Below are positions 16,150-25,297 of a stretch of 37,994 nucleotides of DNA, piece by piece. The stretch is from an uncultured Bacteroides sp. (GTDB lineage Bacteria > Bacteroidota > Bacteroidia > Bacteroidales > Bacteroidaceae). Position 1 is the first letter of the stretch, and each line of letters starts with the position of its first letter. The DNA lies in NCBI GenBank assembly GCA_947071285.1, contig CAMTFK010000017.1, positions 1 through 37,994 of the forward strand. The letters are read 5' to 3'. Both the position numbers and the translations under genes were made by a program. Under the pieces are notes generated by a model. That model saw only the letters and a list, made by a program, of their open reading frames with translations. It had not been told where the DNA came from and did no database searches.

Positions 16150-17277
16150 CTATTTTAGTGGAATAACCATGTTCCAGGAACGCGTACCATTCTCAAATTC
16201 GCCGGGTCCGTCCATGGTTGCAAAGAATATGAATGCAGGTTTGTCGTCTTCAAAGAAGATGAAAGGACGTTCCAGTTGGCCTTGTCTGGCAATGGTGCCG
16301 TCTTCCCATTCCACGGTTTTTGAATATGCTTTCGGGTCTTTGTCCACTGTCCAGTTGATGCCATCCCGGGAGTGCGCCATCACGCCGCCACCTCTCTCGC
16401 CGGTGTACTTGGCAACGTGGTCTTTGAAGATGACGTGGTATCCTTCTTTATCTTTCCAGAGGAAAGGGTCTTCAGCTTCGCCTTGTCCGTCTACCTGGAA
16501 GATGGGTTGTTCGTTGTTCAGAACTGTGTACGGTCCTTCGATGGAAGGGGCATAGGCAATGCCTAATGCCATATTCGAATACTTCTCATTGCCCAGATAC
16601 TTGCGTCCTTTGAATATCATCAGGACGGAACCGTCTTCTTGCACTATGGGGGAAGGATTGGAGGTCAGGAAGCTGAAAAAGGTATTGGGCTTTGTCTTTA
16701 GAATGGGTTCGTCCAATCGTTTCCAGGGACCATAAGGTGAATCGGCCACAGCCAGACCTATACGCTTGTTGGAGCGCGCCACAGTACACCAGGGGCTGTC
16801 GAGTGTCAGTTGCTCGTAAGTAGGGTCGGTGAAAGGGTGGGTGGAGCCCATATATATAAGATAATACTTATGCTTGTACTTCAATATGCGCGGATTGTGT
16901 GTGGAGCGTCCGTCCCAGTATTGCGCACCCCGTGCGGACAGGGCGACTTCACTGAACCGGTAAGGTCCCTGTGGCACGTCCGATACGGCATGGACGATTT
17001 CCGAAGCCACCATCCAACCCGGATGGAAGGGGAGTGACTTCGGAAAGCGGGATACGAACATATGATATTTGCCATCCTCTCCTTTTACCACGGAACTGCC
17101 CCAACTCCAGTAACCTTCACTCTCGAATGCCGGGGTATTTATTGCTTTGCCCAATTGGTGAAACAGGCGGTTTTGTGATTGCTGCTTTAGTTCTATCAGG
17201 TTTTCAATCTTCTGGGCACGAAGCATGCCGAGGGCGGAAAGACTTAACAGTAGTAAGAGGAAATAATGCTTTTTCAT
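16150..17277 (-). CDS. Secreted GH43-like five-bladed propeller glycoside hydrolase
   Basis: 375 residues with a signal peptide (YFLLLLLSLSALGMLRAQ). The remainder has the repeated blade pattern of GH32/43/62/117-type beta-propellers: W-S-W-G-S-S-V-V-K (57-65), H-N-P-R-I (127-131), S-N-P-S-P (206-210), G-E-A-E-D-P-F-L-W (266-274) and L-E-R-P-F (335-339). The acidic residue of the AEDP box is a plausible catalytic position, but the family cannot be fixed by eye. It follows PL8 copy B by 19 bases in the SusC-SusD operon, so a role in trimming glycosaminoglycan oligosaccharides or a linked sugar is inferred. Confidence 0.78.
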   Translation of the reverse strand: MKKHYFLLLLLSLSALGMLRAQKIENLIELKQQSQNRLFHQLGKAINTPAFESEGYWSWGSSVVKGEDGKYHMFVSRFPKSLPFHPGWMVASEIVHAVSDVPQGPYRFSEVALSARGAQYWDGRSTHNPRILKYKHKYYLIYMGSTHPFTDPTYEQLTLDSPWCTVARSNKRIGLAVADSPYGPWKRLDEPILKTKPNTFFSFLTSNPSPIVQEDGSVLMIFKGRKYLGNEKYSNMALGIAYAPSIEGPYTVLNNEQPIFQVDGQGEAEDPFLWKDKEGYHVIFKDHVAKYTGERGGGVMAHSRDGINWTVDKDPKAYSKTVEWEDGTIARQGQLERPFIFFEDDKPAFIFFATMDGPGEFENGTRSWNMVIPLK

Positions 17278-17296
17278 GGGTGTTTGGGATTTAATG

Positions 17297-20215
17297 TTAT
17301 TTTCCTGATTCTGTTGTTTCTTTGGTTAAACTGAACTCTATCGGTTGCCCGTGTTGACAAAGAACAATGATATCGGTATTTGTTCCGTTTTGTATCAGCT
17401 TTACCTGTGGATGAGATGTTCCTAACTCCCATTTCCCTTTCAGCTCAAGTCTTTTTTCAAGAATGCGACTGGGCTGTTTGGTGGTATATGCTTTTTCCTC
17501 AATGTTCAGGTTGGGGTCGCATACACTCATAATGACTTTCTCTTTATCACTTCTACGCATAATCATTGTTTCTGCTGGGATGAGGCGGAATACATCATCC
17601 TGTTGAGATTGGTAGGTTTCAAAAATAGCATAAGCAGTGATTCCTGTCAGGAGATCGTGAACGATATGGGCACTGTCGTTGCGTTGCACTACTTCATAGG
17701 TTTGCAAGGCGTCATGTTCTTTCAGTTCCTGATTGGTTGGTTGTATCCATACCAGATATTCGTACGTTCCGTTTTGTGGAGCTTTGCCATGTTCTATCCA
17801 GGCAGAGGCAAATGTTCCCTGTGTGGCGGCACGTGTCTTCTCATGAAGAGAACTCTGTTGAACAATCTGTACCTGTACGTCACCTTCTTTTACGAAATAG
17901 TAGTTATTGTAACCATCTCTGATAGAAATTAACTTTTGCGTTTCTGCAGAAAGTTTCTTTTGGTATCCGACTTCCTTTTCTTCCTCTCCATTGACGCAGA
18001 TGGAACTTTCTCCTTGTTGAAATGTGCTTTGGAACAGCGTTGTTTCAGTAGGGTAGTTACTATTGCTGTTGTGGATGCCTGTACCCAGGCATATCATTCG
18101 GTTATCAAAACAGAATACTGACTTGCGGGCGATGAAGTCCGGAGTGAAGTTCTTCAGTTCGCGTTCCATCAGTTTCATGGCAAACATACCGTTCTTTCCT
18201 TCCAGGGAACTGCTGCCGGAGAAATTCTCTTTAGAATGTGCCATAGTGGTACCCGGTAGCGGACTGTCCAGCAACTCAAAGGGCAGGTGGATGGTAGTGG
18301 TGCCTGGCAGACGGTTCCAATCCCAACCATTTTCGTCGTAGCCGCTGGCAAGACGGGACGGGTAGCCCATGATCTGTACAGAACCATAGCTTTGATAACG
18401 TCCGTAGCGATTGTCTTTCCTGTAAATTTCAGATCCCCATATGTCAGTGGTATATCCTTTCAGGGTAACCATCCAGTCGCTTCTTCGGAAAATTCCCGCA
18501 GAGCCGTAGTTGTAAACGAAGAAACCTTGCGGAGCAGGGGCGGGGGTGATGCCTTGTTCCCTGAAGTAAAGGGCTTCGGGCGTGTCTTCCTGGCAAAGTC
18601 TCAGATAATCTGCCGCCAGATGGTGGTCAAAGGTGTTACCTTCTCCTGATAAATCTCCCGATAAAGCAAGATAGGCAAAAGCCGCCACATCATCCGCTTT
18701 CATCGAACCGCCGAAAGGATGGCGCCCACTGATGCCGGTTCCCCATTCATATTTATTTGAATAGTTGCGCATGGCGATGAAGGCTGATTTTAATACCTGG
18801 CGGGCTTCTTTCGTAGGCTCATAAGCGGTTTGATTGGTCAGAGAAATGAATTGTCCTACCATGGCAAGTACTCCTGTGGTATATGCCGGATAGAAGCCAC
18901 CGTGATGAAAAGTTGTCCCATCCACTTTAATACCCCCAATAGTGCCGGGAGTATATTGAAGTGAGGAAGACACCCAGCGGGAAAGTCCTTTTAATGCCCG
19001 CGCCCGTTCCCGCTCATCAGTGAATAACAGGGCGGATACGGTCTTTGCCATCAGAAGGGTGTGCCAACTATCCAATAATTCATCCCTGCCGTATTGATAG
19101 GGCTTACGGGTTTCTTGTAGAGCGGACCAGAAAATGAGGGTAGATAAAATATTATCACGGTTGGGAGCTTTCCAAATGGCATCGCGCATGAGCCATGCAG
19201 TAGTGTAGATTTTCCGTACCTGATAGCCGTAATGATGATTGGTACCCATTCCACTGCCATAGGCGAAGCCTTGATTGATGGCAAAGTCCCATACAGTGAA
19301 GTAATTTTGCAGAGAAGCTTCGGAATGATTGTAATAGGCGTCGTAGGCAAATCCGGAGAGCATTGTTTCCAAGTCATTCCAAGATATTTCTCCTTTGGAG
19401 CGATCCAGTTCGTCGGGGGTTAAGACTGGAGATCCGGTAAAGCCTGCACCGGAAGGCTGGATGTTAGTTTTCTGAAAGACGCCGTAAGCCTTATTAATTG
19501 CTTCTTTGGGAGCTTTCTGAATGTCGAGGGCAGTTGTCAATCGTTGTTCCACGCTATACAGTTCGTCTTTTTCAGCCTGACTGAGAACAGTAGGCAGGGG
19601 AAGATCGTATTCATATTGTTCCCATTGCCAGACGCGACACCAATGCCATAGGTCGCGATAAGAAAGGGAGTTGTTGTAGGGCATTTGCAAATCGGGGGTG
19701 GTGCGGTCGTTCATCTTCTTTACGGGAAAGGTCAGGCGATCCAGAAAGATACTTCCTTTTCGTTCGGGAGCTACTAAACGGTAACTTGCTATTTCTCTAT
19801 CTTGTTTATCTCCTTTCATGTGTTGGAAACCAATCCAGCAGGCACGCCATCCGGCTGCAGCCAACCGGAAGCTGAACCAGTAGGATACGTGTCCTTGCGG
19901 GGAAAGAAACTCAAAGCGGATGGAATCTTGCTGGGGAGTTTCGTTGTAAATCCACAGGGTAATCCCATATGTATTCTCCATTTCTTTATTGAGGACAAGA
20001 GGGTGTTCCAAGGAGACATTAAGCATAGAACCGGAACGGAAATTCCATTCCAGACATTGTTTGCCTTCTTTATAATACTGGGTGGACAAGGAAATCTTTC
20101 CCTTATTGGTAGTTCTGAACTGTTCAGGAATTCCTGTCTCGAAACCAATGAATTGGGCGAGGGAAACTTGGCTGCATAGCAACGCAAGAATGAATAGCAA
20201 GTGTTTTCTGGTCAT
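17297..20215 (-). CDS. PL8-family chondroitin/glycosaminoglycan lyase, copy B
   Basis: 972 residues from the ATG at 20215, which begins a clean signal peptide (MTRKHLLFILALLCSQVSLAQ); the longer in-frame start at 20281 would spoil it. An N-terminal jelly-roll-like domain (about 25-165) precedes the helical toroid and beta domains. The full ABC-lyase catalytic set is visible: NHHYGY (His327/328), FHHGGFYPAY (His438, Tyr445), ISGRHPFGG (Arg498) and SSLEGKNGMFAMKL (Glu672). It is expected to cleave chondroitin or dermatan sulfate, possibly hyaluronan, by beta-elimination, giving unsaturated uronic-acid-ended products. It lies downstream of SusD and is likely in the same operon. Confidence 0.93.
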   Translation of the reverse strand: MTRKHLLFILALLCSQVSLAQFIGFETGIPEQFRTTNKGKISLSTQYYKEGKQCLEWNFRSGSMLNVSLEHPLVLNKEMENTYGITLWIYNETPQQDSIRFEFLSPQGHVSYWFSFRLAAAGWRACWIGFQHMKGDKQDREIASYRLVAPERKGSIFLDRLTFPVKKMNDRTTPDLQMPYNNSLSYRDLWHWCRVWQWEQYEYDLPLPTVLSQAEKDELYSVEQRLTTALDIQKAPKEAINKAYGVFQKTNIQPSGAGFTGSPVLTPDELDRSKGEISWNDLETMLSGFAYDAYYNHSEASLQNYFTVWDFAINQGFAYGSGMGTNHHYGYQVRKIYTTAWLMRDAIWKAPNRDNILSTLIFWSALQETRKPYQYGRDELLDSWHTLLMAKTVSALLFTDERERARALKGLSRWVSSSLQYTPGTIGGIKVDGTTFHHGGFYPAYTTGVLAMVGQFISLTNQTAYEPTKEARQVLKSAFIAMRNYSNKYEWGTGISGRHPFGGSMKADDVAAFAYLALSGDLSGEGNTFDHHLAADYLRLCQEDTPEALYFREQGITPAPAPQGFFVYNYGSAGIFRRSDWMVTLKGYTTDIWGSEIYRKDNRYGRYQSYGSVQIMGYPSRLASGYDENGWDWNRLPGTTTIHLPFELLDSPLPGTTMAHSKENFSGSSSLEGKNGMFAMKLMERELKNFTPDFIARKSVFCFDNRMICLGTGIHNSNSNYPTETTLFQSTFQQGESSICVNGEEEKEVGYQKKLSAETQKLISIRDGYNNYYFVKEGDVQVQIVQQSSLHEKTRAATQGTFASAWIEHGKAPQNGTYEYLVWIQPTNQELKEHDALQTYEVVQRNDSAHIVHDLLTGITAYAIFETYQSQQDDVFRLIPAETMIMRRSDKEKVIMSVCDPNLNIEEKAYTTKQPSRILEKRLELKGKWELGTSHPQVKLIQNGTNTDIIVLCQHGQPIEFSLTKETTESGK

Positions 20216-20346
20216 AAGATATATTATTTTTGAGGTTTTATAAAAAGAGGAGAGGAACCTCACGGTCACTCTCCCCCACACATATCAAATTGATTAAGGT
20301 CTATTTGATTTCATTTTAAGGTTAGAAGCTCTGTGCAACTAAATGA

Positions 20347-21927
20347 TTATTTCCAATACTTGTTTTGTTCCAATTTGGTATTCACACCCAGTTCCTTGGT
20401 GGGGATAGGAAGGAATTGGTTCTTTTCTGTTGTATTACTAACGTATTGTGCAGCTCCCTTGGCATTATTGATAGTAGACCAGCGTGCATCGTTAACTGCT
20501 GCTCCCAAGTCTTCTTTGATTGCTTTATAATAGATACCCCAACGAACCAGATCGTACTTACGGAGAGACTCGAAGCAGAGTTCACGACCACGTTCGTCGC
20601 GTACCAGTTTCTGGAAGTCAGCATATGACAAATCTTTTACTTCGTCGATACCTGCACGGCTGCGTACCTCGTTGATGCAGGTATAGGCCAATGCTGTGGG
20701 ACCTTGGTTGGCTTCATTTTCGGCTTCAGCCAGCATGAGCAATACATCGGCATAGCGCAGCAGGCAGTAGTTTTCCTGAGTGTAGTTTTTATGTTTAGGA
20801 CTGCTGCTTTCCCATTGACGACGATATTTTCCACAACGACGGTCTACAATCTGATTGTCTTTCCAAGCAACTTCTACGTCTTTGTTGTTGAGTTTGTAAG
20901 GAGCCATGGCAAGGTCACGACGAGCATCTTTAGCATCATACAAATCCCACAGAATCAAACTGCCGGCATAGAATGCATAAGTATAACCGGCGCCTGTACC
21001 GGCTGAGTTTTCCTGAAGATTACCGATTACGTTACCGATGCGGCTTTCAGTGTAGCTACCATCATCACGTGTACCAACGAATTCTACTTCCCACATACTT
21101 TCATTGTATGTAGTTTCATACTGGTCAGAAGCTAAGGCTTTCCACATGGCATATACATCAGGATTCAACTTATGCTTCTTAGAGTCGTACACGGCTTTGG
21201 CATACTTGGCAGCCTTTTCATAAAATGGCTTTCCACCTTTTGAAGGTTCACCTGCACGCCACAGACATACGCGGGCAAGGATACCTTCTACTACAGTTTT
21301 CTTTACGTGGGAAGGAGACAAATCATAACTGCTGTTATCTACCATATCGAGGCAGTCTTCCATTTCCTGAATAATCCAGTCGAGTGCTTCGCTATGGGGA
21401 GTAGCTTCTAAACTGCTGACAGTAATGTCCTTTACTGTTTCTTTACGGATGGGCACTTCATACCAACCTTGCACCAATAAGAAGTGGTAATAAGCACGCA
21501 GGAATTTGGCTTCTCCTTTAATGCGTGTTTTTACTTTATCATCAGAGATGCTGGCTCCGTCGATATTGTCGAGCAATACATTGGCATTGTTGATACCAGA
21601 GTAAAGAGCTTCCCATGTGTACCACAAATCGGTATTGCCTGTATTGTGTGAATTGGCAACTACTGCGTTGGTCTGGTTCGCACGGAAGTAATAGCTCAAA
21701 TCGTCAACATTAGACAGCATGCAGGAGTAACGGTTTCCATATACATGTTCTCTTGCCATAGTCCAGTATATGCCGGCCAATGCCATCGTACAATCAGCTT
21801 CATTCTTATAGAATGTTTCGGGCGCTACAAAATCATAAGGCTTAGTGTCGAGCATGTCACAACCCGCCATAGAAGCAACTATTACCAGGATGCAGGTCTT
21901 TTTGAATATATTCTTGATACTTTTCAT
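20347..21927 (-). CDS. SusD-like glycan-binding lipoprotein (RagB/SusD)
   Basis: 526 residues with a lipoprotein signal (LVIVASMAGCDML, lipidated Cys23). Tetratricopeptide-like helices and the family segments Y-R-N-R-Y equivalents, A-K-F-L-R-A-Y-Y-H-F-L-L-V (about 138-150), I-N-E-V-R-S-R-A-G and R-D-E-R-G-R-E-L-C-F-E are present, ending with F-L-P-I-P-x-x-E. It would sit on the cell surface and cap the SusC-like transporter, capturing oligosaccharide. It lies 23 bases after the SusC stop and precedes PL8 copy B by about 130 bases, where no strong terminator is evident. Confidence 0.95.
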   Translation of the reverse strand: MKSIKNIFKKTCILVIVASMAGCDMLDTKPYDFVAPETFYKNEADCTMALAGIYWTMAREHVYGNRYSCMLSNVDDLSYYFRANQTNAVVANSHNTGNTDLWYTWEALYSGINNANVLLDNIDGASISDDKVKTRIKGEAKFLRAYYHFLLVQGWYEVPIRKETVKDITVSSLEATPHSEALDWIIQEMEDCLDMVDNSSYDLSPSHVKKTVVEGILARVCLWRAGEPSKGGKPFYEKAAKYAKAVYDSKKHKLNPDVYAMWKALASDQYETTYNESMWEVEFVGTRDDGSYTESRIGNVIGNLQENSAGTGAGYTYAFYAGSLILWDLYDAKDARRDLAMAPYKLNNKDVEVAWKDNQIVDRRCGKYRRQWESSSPKHKNYTQENYCLLRYADVLLMLAEAENEANQGPTALAYTCINEVRSRAGIDEVKDLSYADFQKLVRDERGRELCFESLRKYDLVRWGIYYKAIKEDLGAAVNDARWSTINNAKGAAQYVSNTTEKNQFLPIPTKELGVNTKLEQNKYWK

Positions 21928-21950
21928 ATTAGTTTCTTGATTTTAGGTGA

Positions 21951-24900
21951 TTAGAAGGTTATATTAATACCGAGTGAAGCGTTGAATGAACGCGGATAAG
22001 CGGACCAGTCGAAACCGGGAGTCAGTACACTGTTACGTGTAGAAACTTCAGGGTCGGAACCGGAATAACCTGTAATGGTAGCTATATTCTCTGCCGAAAC
22101 AAAGAGTCTGGCTGCGCTGATACCTAAAGAACGCAATGTGTTGGGTGTAAAGTTATAACCCAGTGAGATGGTCTTTAATTTCAGGAATGAACCGTCTTCC
22201 ACATACAGAGAACTGTAATATTCTGCACCGATAGCTCTTGCACGCGGCATGTTGCTGGTTGGATTTTCAGCACTCCAGCGATTTGTATAGGAAGCAAACA
22301 TATTCGTATTCTTTTTAGCTTGAGGATTTTCAAACACCATGCGGTTAGCATTTAAGATATCGTTGCCGTAGCTCCATTGCAGGAAGATGTTAAGATCCCA
22401 GTTTTTGTAAATGAAGTTATTGCTGAAACCACCCGTATGTTTGGGCTGTCCATTACCGATAATAGTACGGTCGGCATCAGTAATCATATTACCTTCTTTG
22501 TCACTCAGCTTCTTGTATTTCGGGTCACCCGGTTGTGCTGCGTCCGAGATACGAACTACATCATCTTTCAATGTGTAGATAGTTTTTCCGTTTGCATCTA
22601 CTGAGGTGTTGAAGTCTTCATATTTGTAAGTGCCGTCATAGATGAAACCATACATACTTCCGGCTGCATCACCTTTCTTGCTGATGTAAGCAGGCATTGT
22701 TTTGTATTTATTATCCCAGTTGACGAAACTAATCATATCATCCTGTCCGTAATTGAGCTCTATAATCTTATTACTGTTGAAAGCAATGTTGAAGTTAGAA
22801 GTCCAAGTGAAGTTCTTCTCTTTGATATTGATGGTTTCCAAAGTGAGTTCGAAACCTTTATTGCGCAGTTTACCAACATTCAATGTAGCACTGGAGTAAC
22901 CGGAACTTGCAGGCACGTCTGCACCCAACAACAGGTCTTTGGTGGTTTTGATATAGTAGTCCATCGTAACGTTGATACGTCCGTCAAAGAAGCCTAAATC
23001 CAAACCTAAGTCATATTGTTCAGTAGTTTCCCATTTCAGTTTTTCGTTAGCCATAGAACCTAATACATAACCGGGATAGAAAGAACTGTCCCAGGGGTAT
23101 TTATATACATTAGAGCTGGTTACCAATTGTGCCATGTAGTCGAAGTCGCCAATACGGTTGTTACCAGTGAGACCCCAGCTTACGCGTAATTTACCGTTAG
23201 ATAACCAAGGAAGTGGGTTGGATACGAACTTCTCACGTCCGAATGCCCAAGCCAGTGAAGCTGACGGGAAATAACCCCAACGGTTGTCTGGAGAGAATTT
23301 TGAAGAACCGTCAGTACGCATAGATGCTGTAACATAGTACTTGGATGCATAGTTATAGTTGATACGTCCCAAGTAAGATATCATGGCGTTTTCTCCTTGT
23401 GATGCTGTAACAACCGGTGTTGCAGAACCTTTACCGATACCGGACATACCGAAAGCCTCGTTTGTAATTTGCTCCTGAGTGATGCTGCTCAGATAGCTGG
23501 TGTATTTCTGGAAAGTAGCACCGACCAAAGCGTTCAGGTTATGATCGTTCTTTGCATAAACGTATGACAATGTATTTTCATTCAGGTAGTTTCTTGTTTC
23601 CTGTTGTCTCAGGAATGCGTTGATACCCTTGCTTCGAGTATTAGACGGATGCGTATTACCGGTACTGGTTTGGCTTCCGTTGAATTCTTCTCTTTTGATG
23701 TCACGACCGGTATACCCGGCAGTAGTTTTGAACTTCAGGTTCTTGATGATTTCCCATTCTACACCTAAGTTAGCTTGCAGATGGTTGGTTGTGGTACGAC
23801 GGAACTCATTCTTTGCAGAAAGTACCGGGTTGAAGCGATAGTCATTACTCATGTCTACATCACTATCGTACAGTTCTGCCAGAAGGTCGGAACCGGAAGG
23901 TGAAACCGGACGATAACCCCATACGCTATACATCAGTGAGTTGGATACTGTTGTTTCTGCTGTGGAGGGATTTGGACCATTCTGCACGTTGCTTGCAAAG
24001 TTTGCATTTGCATTAATCTTTATGCTCTTATTGATTTTCTGGTTGAAGTTGAAACGACCTTGATAACGAGAGAGGTCAGAGTTGATGATAACACCTTGCT
24101 GGTTGCTATAAGAGAGTGATGCAGAGTAGTCCATTTTGTCGCTGCCACCGGTTAAGCCTACATAGTGGTTGTGGCTGATAGCTGTGCGATAGACTTCGTC
24201 CTGCCAGTCATAGCTCTTGAAGTTTTTATAATCATCGAGGGTTATGCCATCTTTCAGATAGTAATAAGCAAACTCATCCACTTTTTCTCCATCTACATCT
24301 TTTGTGTTTCCTTCCATGATTTCTTTTTGCAGGCTGACAAAGTCGTAGCCATTCATCATATCCATTGTGTTCTTAACCTTGCTTACGCTGACACTACCAT
24401 TATAAGAAAGAGTGGCTTTTCCAGCTTTACCTTTCTTGGTTGTGATGATAACAACACCATTGGCACCACGCGAACCATAGATTGCAGTTGCAGAGGCATC
24501 CTTCAATACGTCGATAGATTCGATATCGTTCGGGTTGAGGGCACTCATACCGGAAGTTTCGCTGGGGAATCCGTCAATTACATACAGTGGGGCAGTACTC
24601 TGAGTCAGTGAGCCGGCACCACGGATTACGATATTGAAGTTATCACCCAAACCACCATCTGTAGAAGATACCTGTACACCGGCGATACGTCCGCCTAATG
24701 TCTCAGCTACGTTGTTGATGGGAGTTTTTGTCAGGTCACTCATGTTAGCCTTACCGATAGCTCCGGTCAAGTCGCGGCGTTTTACGTCACCATAACCAAC
24801 GGCTACAACAACTACTTCGTCCAGCGCTTGTGCGTCTTCTTGCAATGTAACATTGAATGTCTTTTGATTTCCGACTTTGATTTCTTGTGTTTTGTAACCT

Positions 24901-25130
24901 ACAAAAGAGAATTGCAGTACATCAGAGGGTTTTACGTTGTCAATCTTGAAGCTACCGTCAAGCGTGGTGATGGTTCCGTTAGTAGTTCCTTTCACAACGA
25001 CACTAACTCCGGGAAGCTCTCCCATTGTGTCGACAACTTTACCTGTAACTTGGCTGCCTGTCTGTGCTTGTACTCCTAATACACAGCAAAGAAAAGTTGC
25101 CAATAGAATTAAGGTTACTTTCTGTTTCAT
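21951..25130 (-). CDS. SusC-like TonB-dependent outer-membrane transporter
   Basis: 1059 residues. A signal peptide (ILLATFLCCVLGVQAQ) is followed by a carboxypeptidase-regulatory-like domain (about 28-100: V-T-G-K-V-V-D, G-T-T-N-G-T-I-T-T-L-D-G-S-F). The plug follows, with N-N-V-A-E-T-L-G-G-R-I-A-G-V-Q-V, A-P-L-Y-V-I-D-G-F-P and A-T-A-I-Y-G-S-R-G-A-N-G-V-V-I-I-T-T-K-K-G. A beta barrel ends in the aromatic terminus GINITF. No STN domain is present, consistent with control by an HTCS rather than an ECF-sigma/anti-sigma pair. It imports the oligosaccharide captured by SusD using TonB energy and is the first gene of the SusC-SusD-PL8-GH43-like operon. Confidence 0.97.
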   Translation of the reverse strand: MKQKVTLILLATFLCCVLGVQAQTGSQVTGKVVDTMGELPGVSVVVKGTTNGTITTLDGSFKIDNVKPSDVLQFSFVGYKTQEIKVGNQKTFNVTLQEDAQALDEVVVVAVGYGDVKRRDLTGAIGKANMSDLTKTPINNVAETLGGRIAGVQVSSTDGGLGDNFNIVIRGAGSLTQSTAPLYVIDGFPSETSGMSALNPNDIESIDVLKDASATAIYGSRGANGVVIITTKKGKAGKATLSYNGSVSVSKVKNTMDMMNGYDFVSLQKEIMEGNTKDVDGEKVDEFAYYYLKDGITLDDYKNFKSYDWQDEVYRTAISHNHYVGLTGGSDKMDYSASLSYSNQQGVIINSDLSRYQGRFNFNQKINKSIKINANANFASNVQNGPNPSTAETTVSNSLMYSVWGYRPVSPSGSDLLAELYDSDVDMSNDYRFNPVLSAKNEFRRTTTNHLQANLGVEWEIIKNLKFKTTAGYTGRDIKREEFNGSQTSTGNTHPSNTRSKGINAFLRQQETRNYLNENTLSYVYAKNDHNLNALVGATFQKYTSYLSSITQEQITNEAFGMSGIGKGSATPVVTASQGENAMISYLGRINYNYASKYYVTASMRTDGSSKFSPDNRWGYFPSASLAWAFGREKFVSNPLPWLSNGKLRVSWGLTGNNRIGDFDYMAQLVTSSNVYKYPWDSSFYPGYVLGSMANEKLKWETTEQYDLGLDLGFFDGRINVTMDYYIKTTKDLLLGADVPASSGYSSATLNVGKLRNKGFELTLETINIKEKNFTWTSNFNIAFNSNKIIELNYGQDDMISFVNWDNKYKTMPAYISKKGDAAGSMYGFIYDGTYKYEDFNTSVDANGKTIYTLKDDVVRISDAAQPGDPKYKKLSDKEGNMITDADRTIIGNGQPKHTGGFSNNFIYKNWDLNIFLQWSYGNDILNANRMVFENPQAKKNTNMFASYTNRWSAENPTSNMPRARAIGAEYYSSLYVEDGSFLKLKTISLGYNFTPNTLRSLGISAARLFVSAENIATITGYSGSDPEVSTRNSVLTPGFDWSAYPRSFNASLGINITF

Positions 25131-25197
25131 AAATATTAAATTAAATTAGTTATTAAAAAAGGTTCTTCTTTCTTTTTATAAGACACGAATCACAATG

Positions 25198-25225
25198 CAA
25201 ATGTATGCGATTGGATAGGAGACAA
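25198..25225 (-). promoter_or_regulatory. Predicted promoter of the susC-susD operon
   Basis: On the minus strand, TTG (25223-25225) is followed after 17 bases by TACATTTG (25198-25205). The predicted transcript start is near 25191, leaving a 5' leader of about 60 bases before the SusC ATG. No regulator-binding repeat is obvious upstream. Confidence 0.58.
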
Positions 25226-25297
25226 CTTTAGCTTTTAGTTCGCAAATAGTACGAATTTGTACATTCTTGATAAAGAGTCGCTCTTCTGTACGATTCT

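Noticed and set aside
20232..20261. GAGGTT/AACCTC pairing as a terminator between susD and PL8 copy B
   Set aside because: The stem is only 6 bp with a long loop and no clear U-run, so read-through into the lyase gene is expected.
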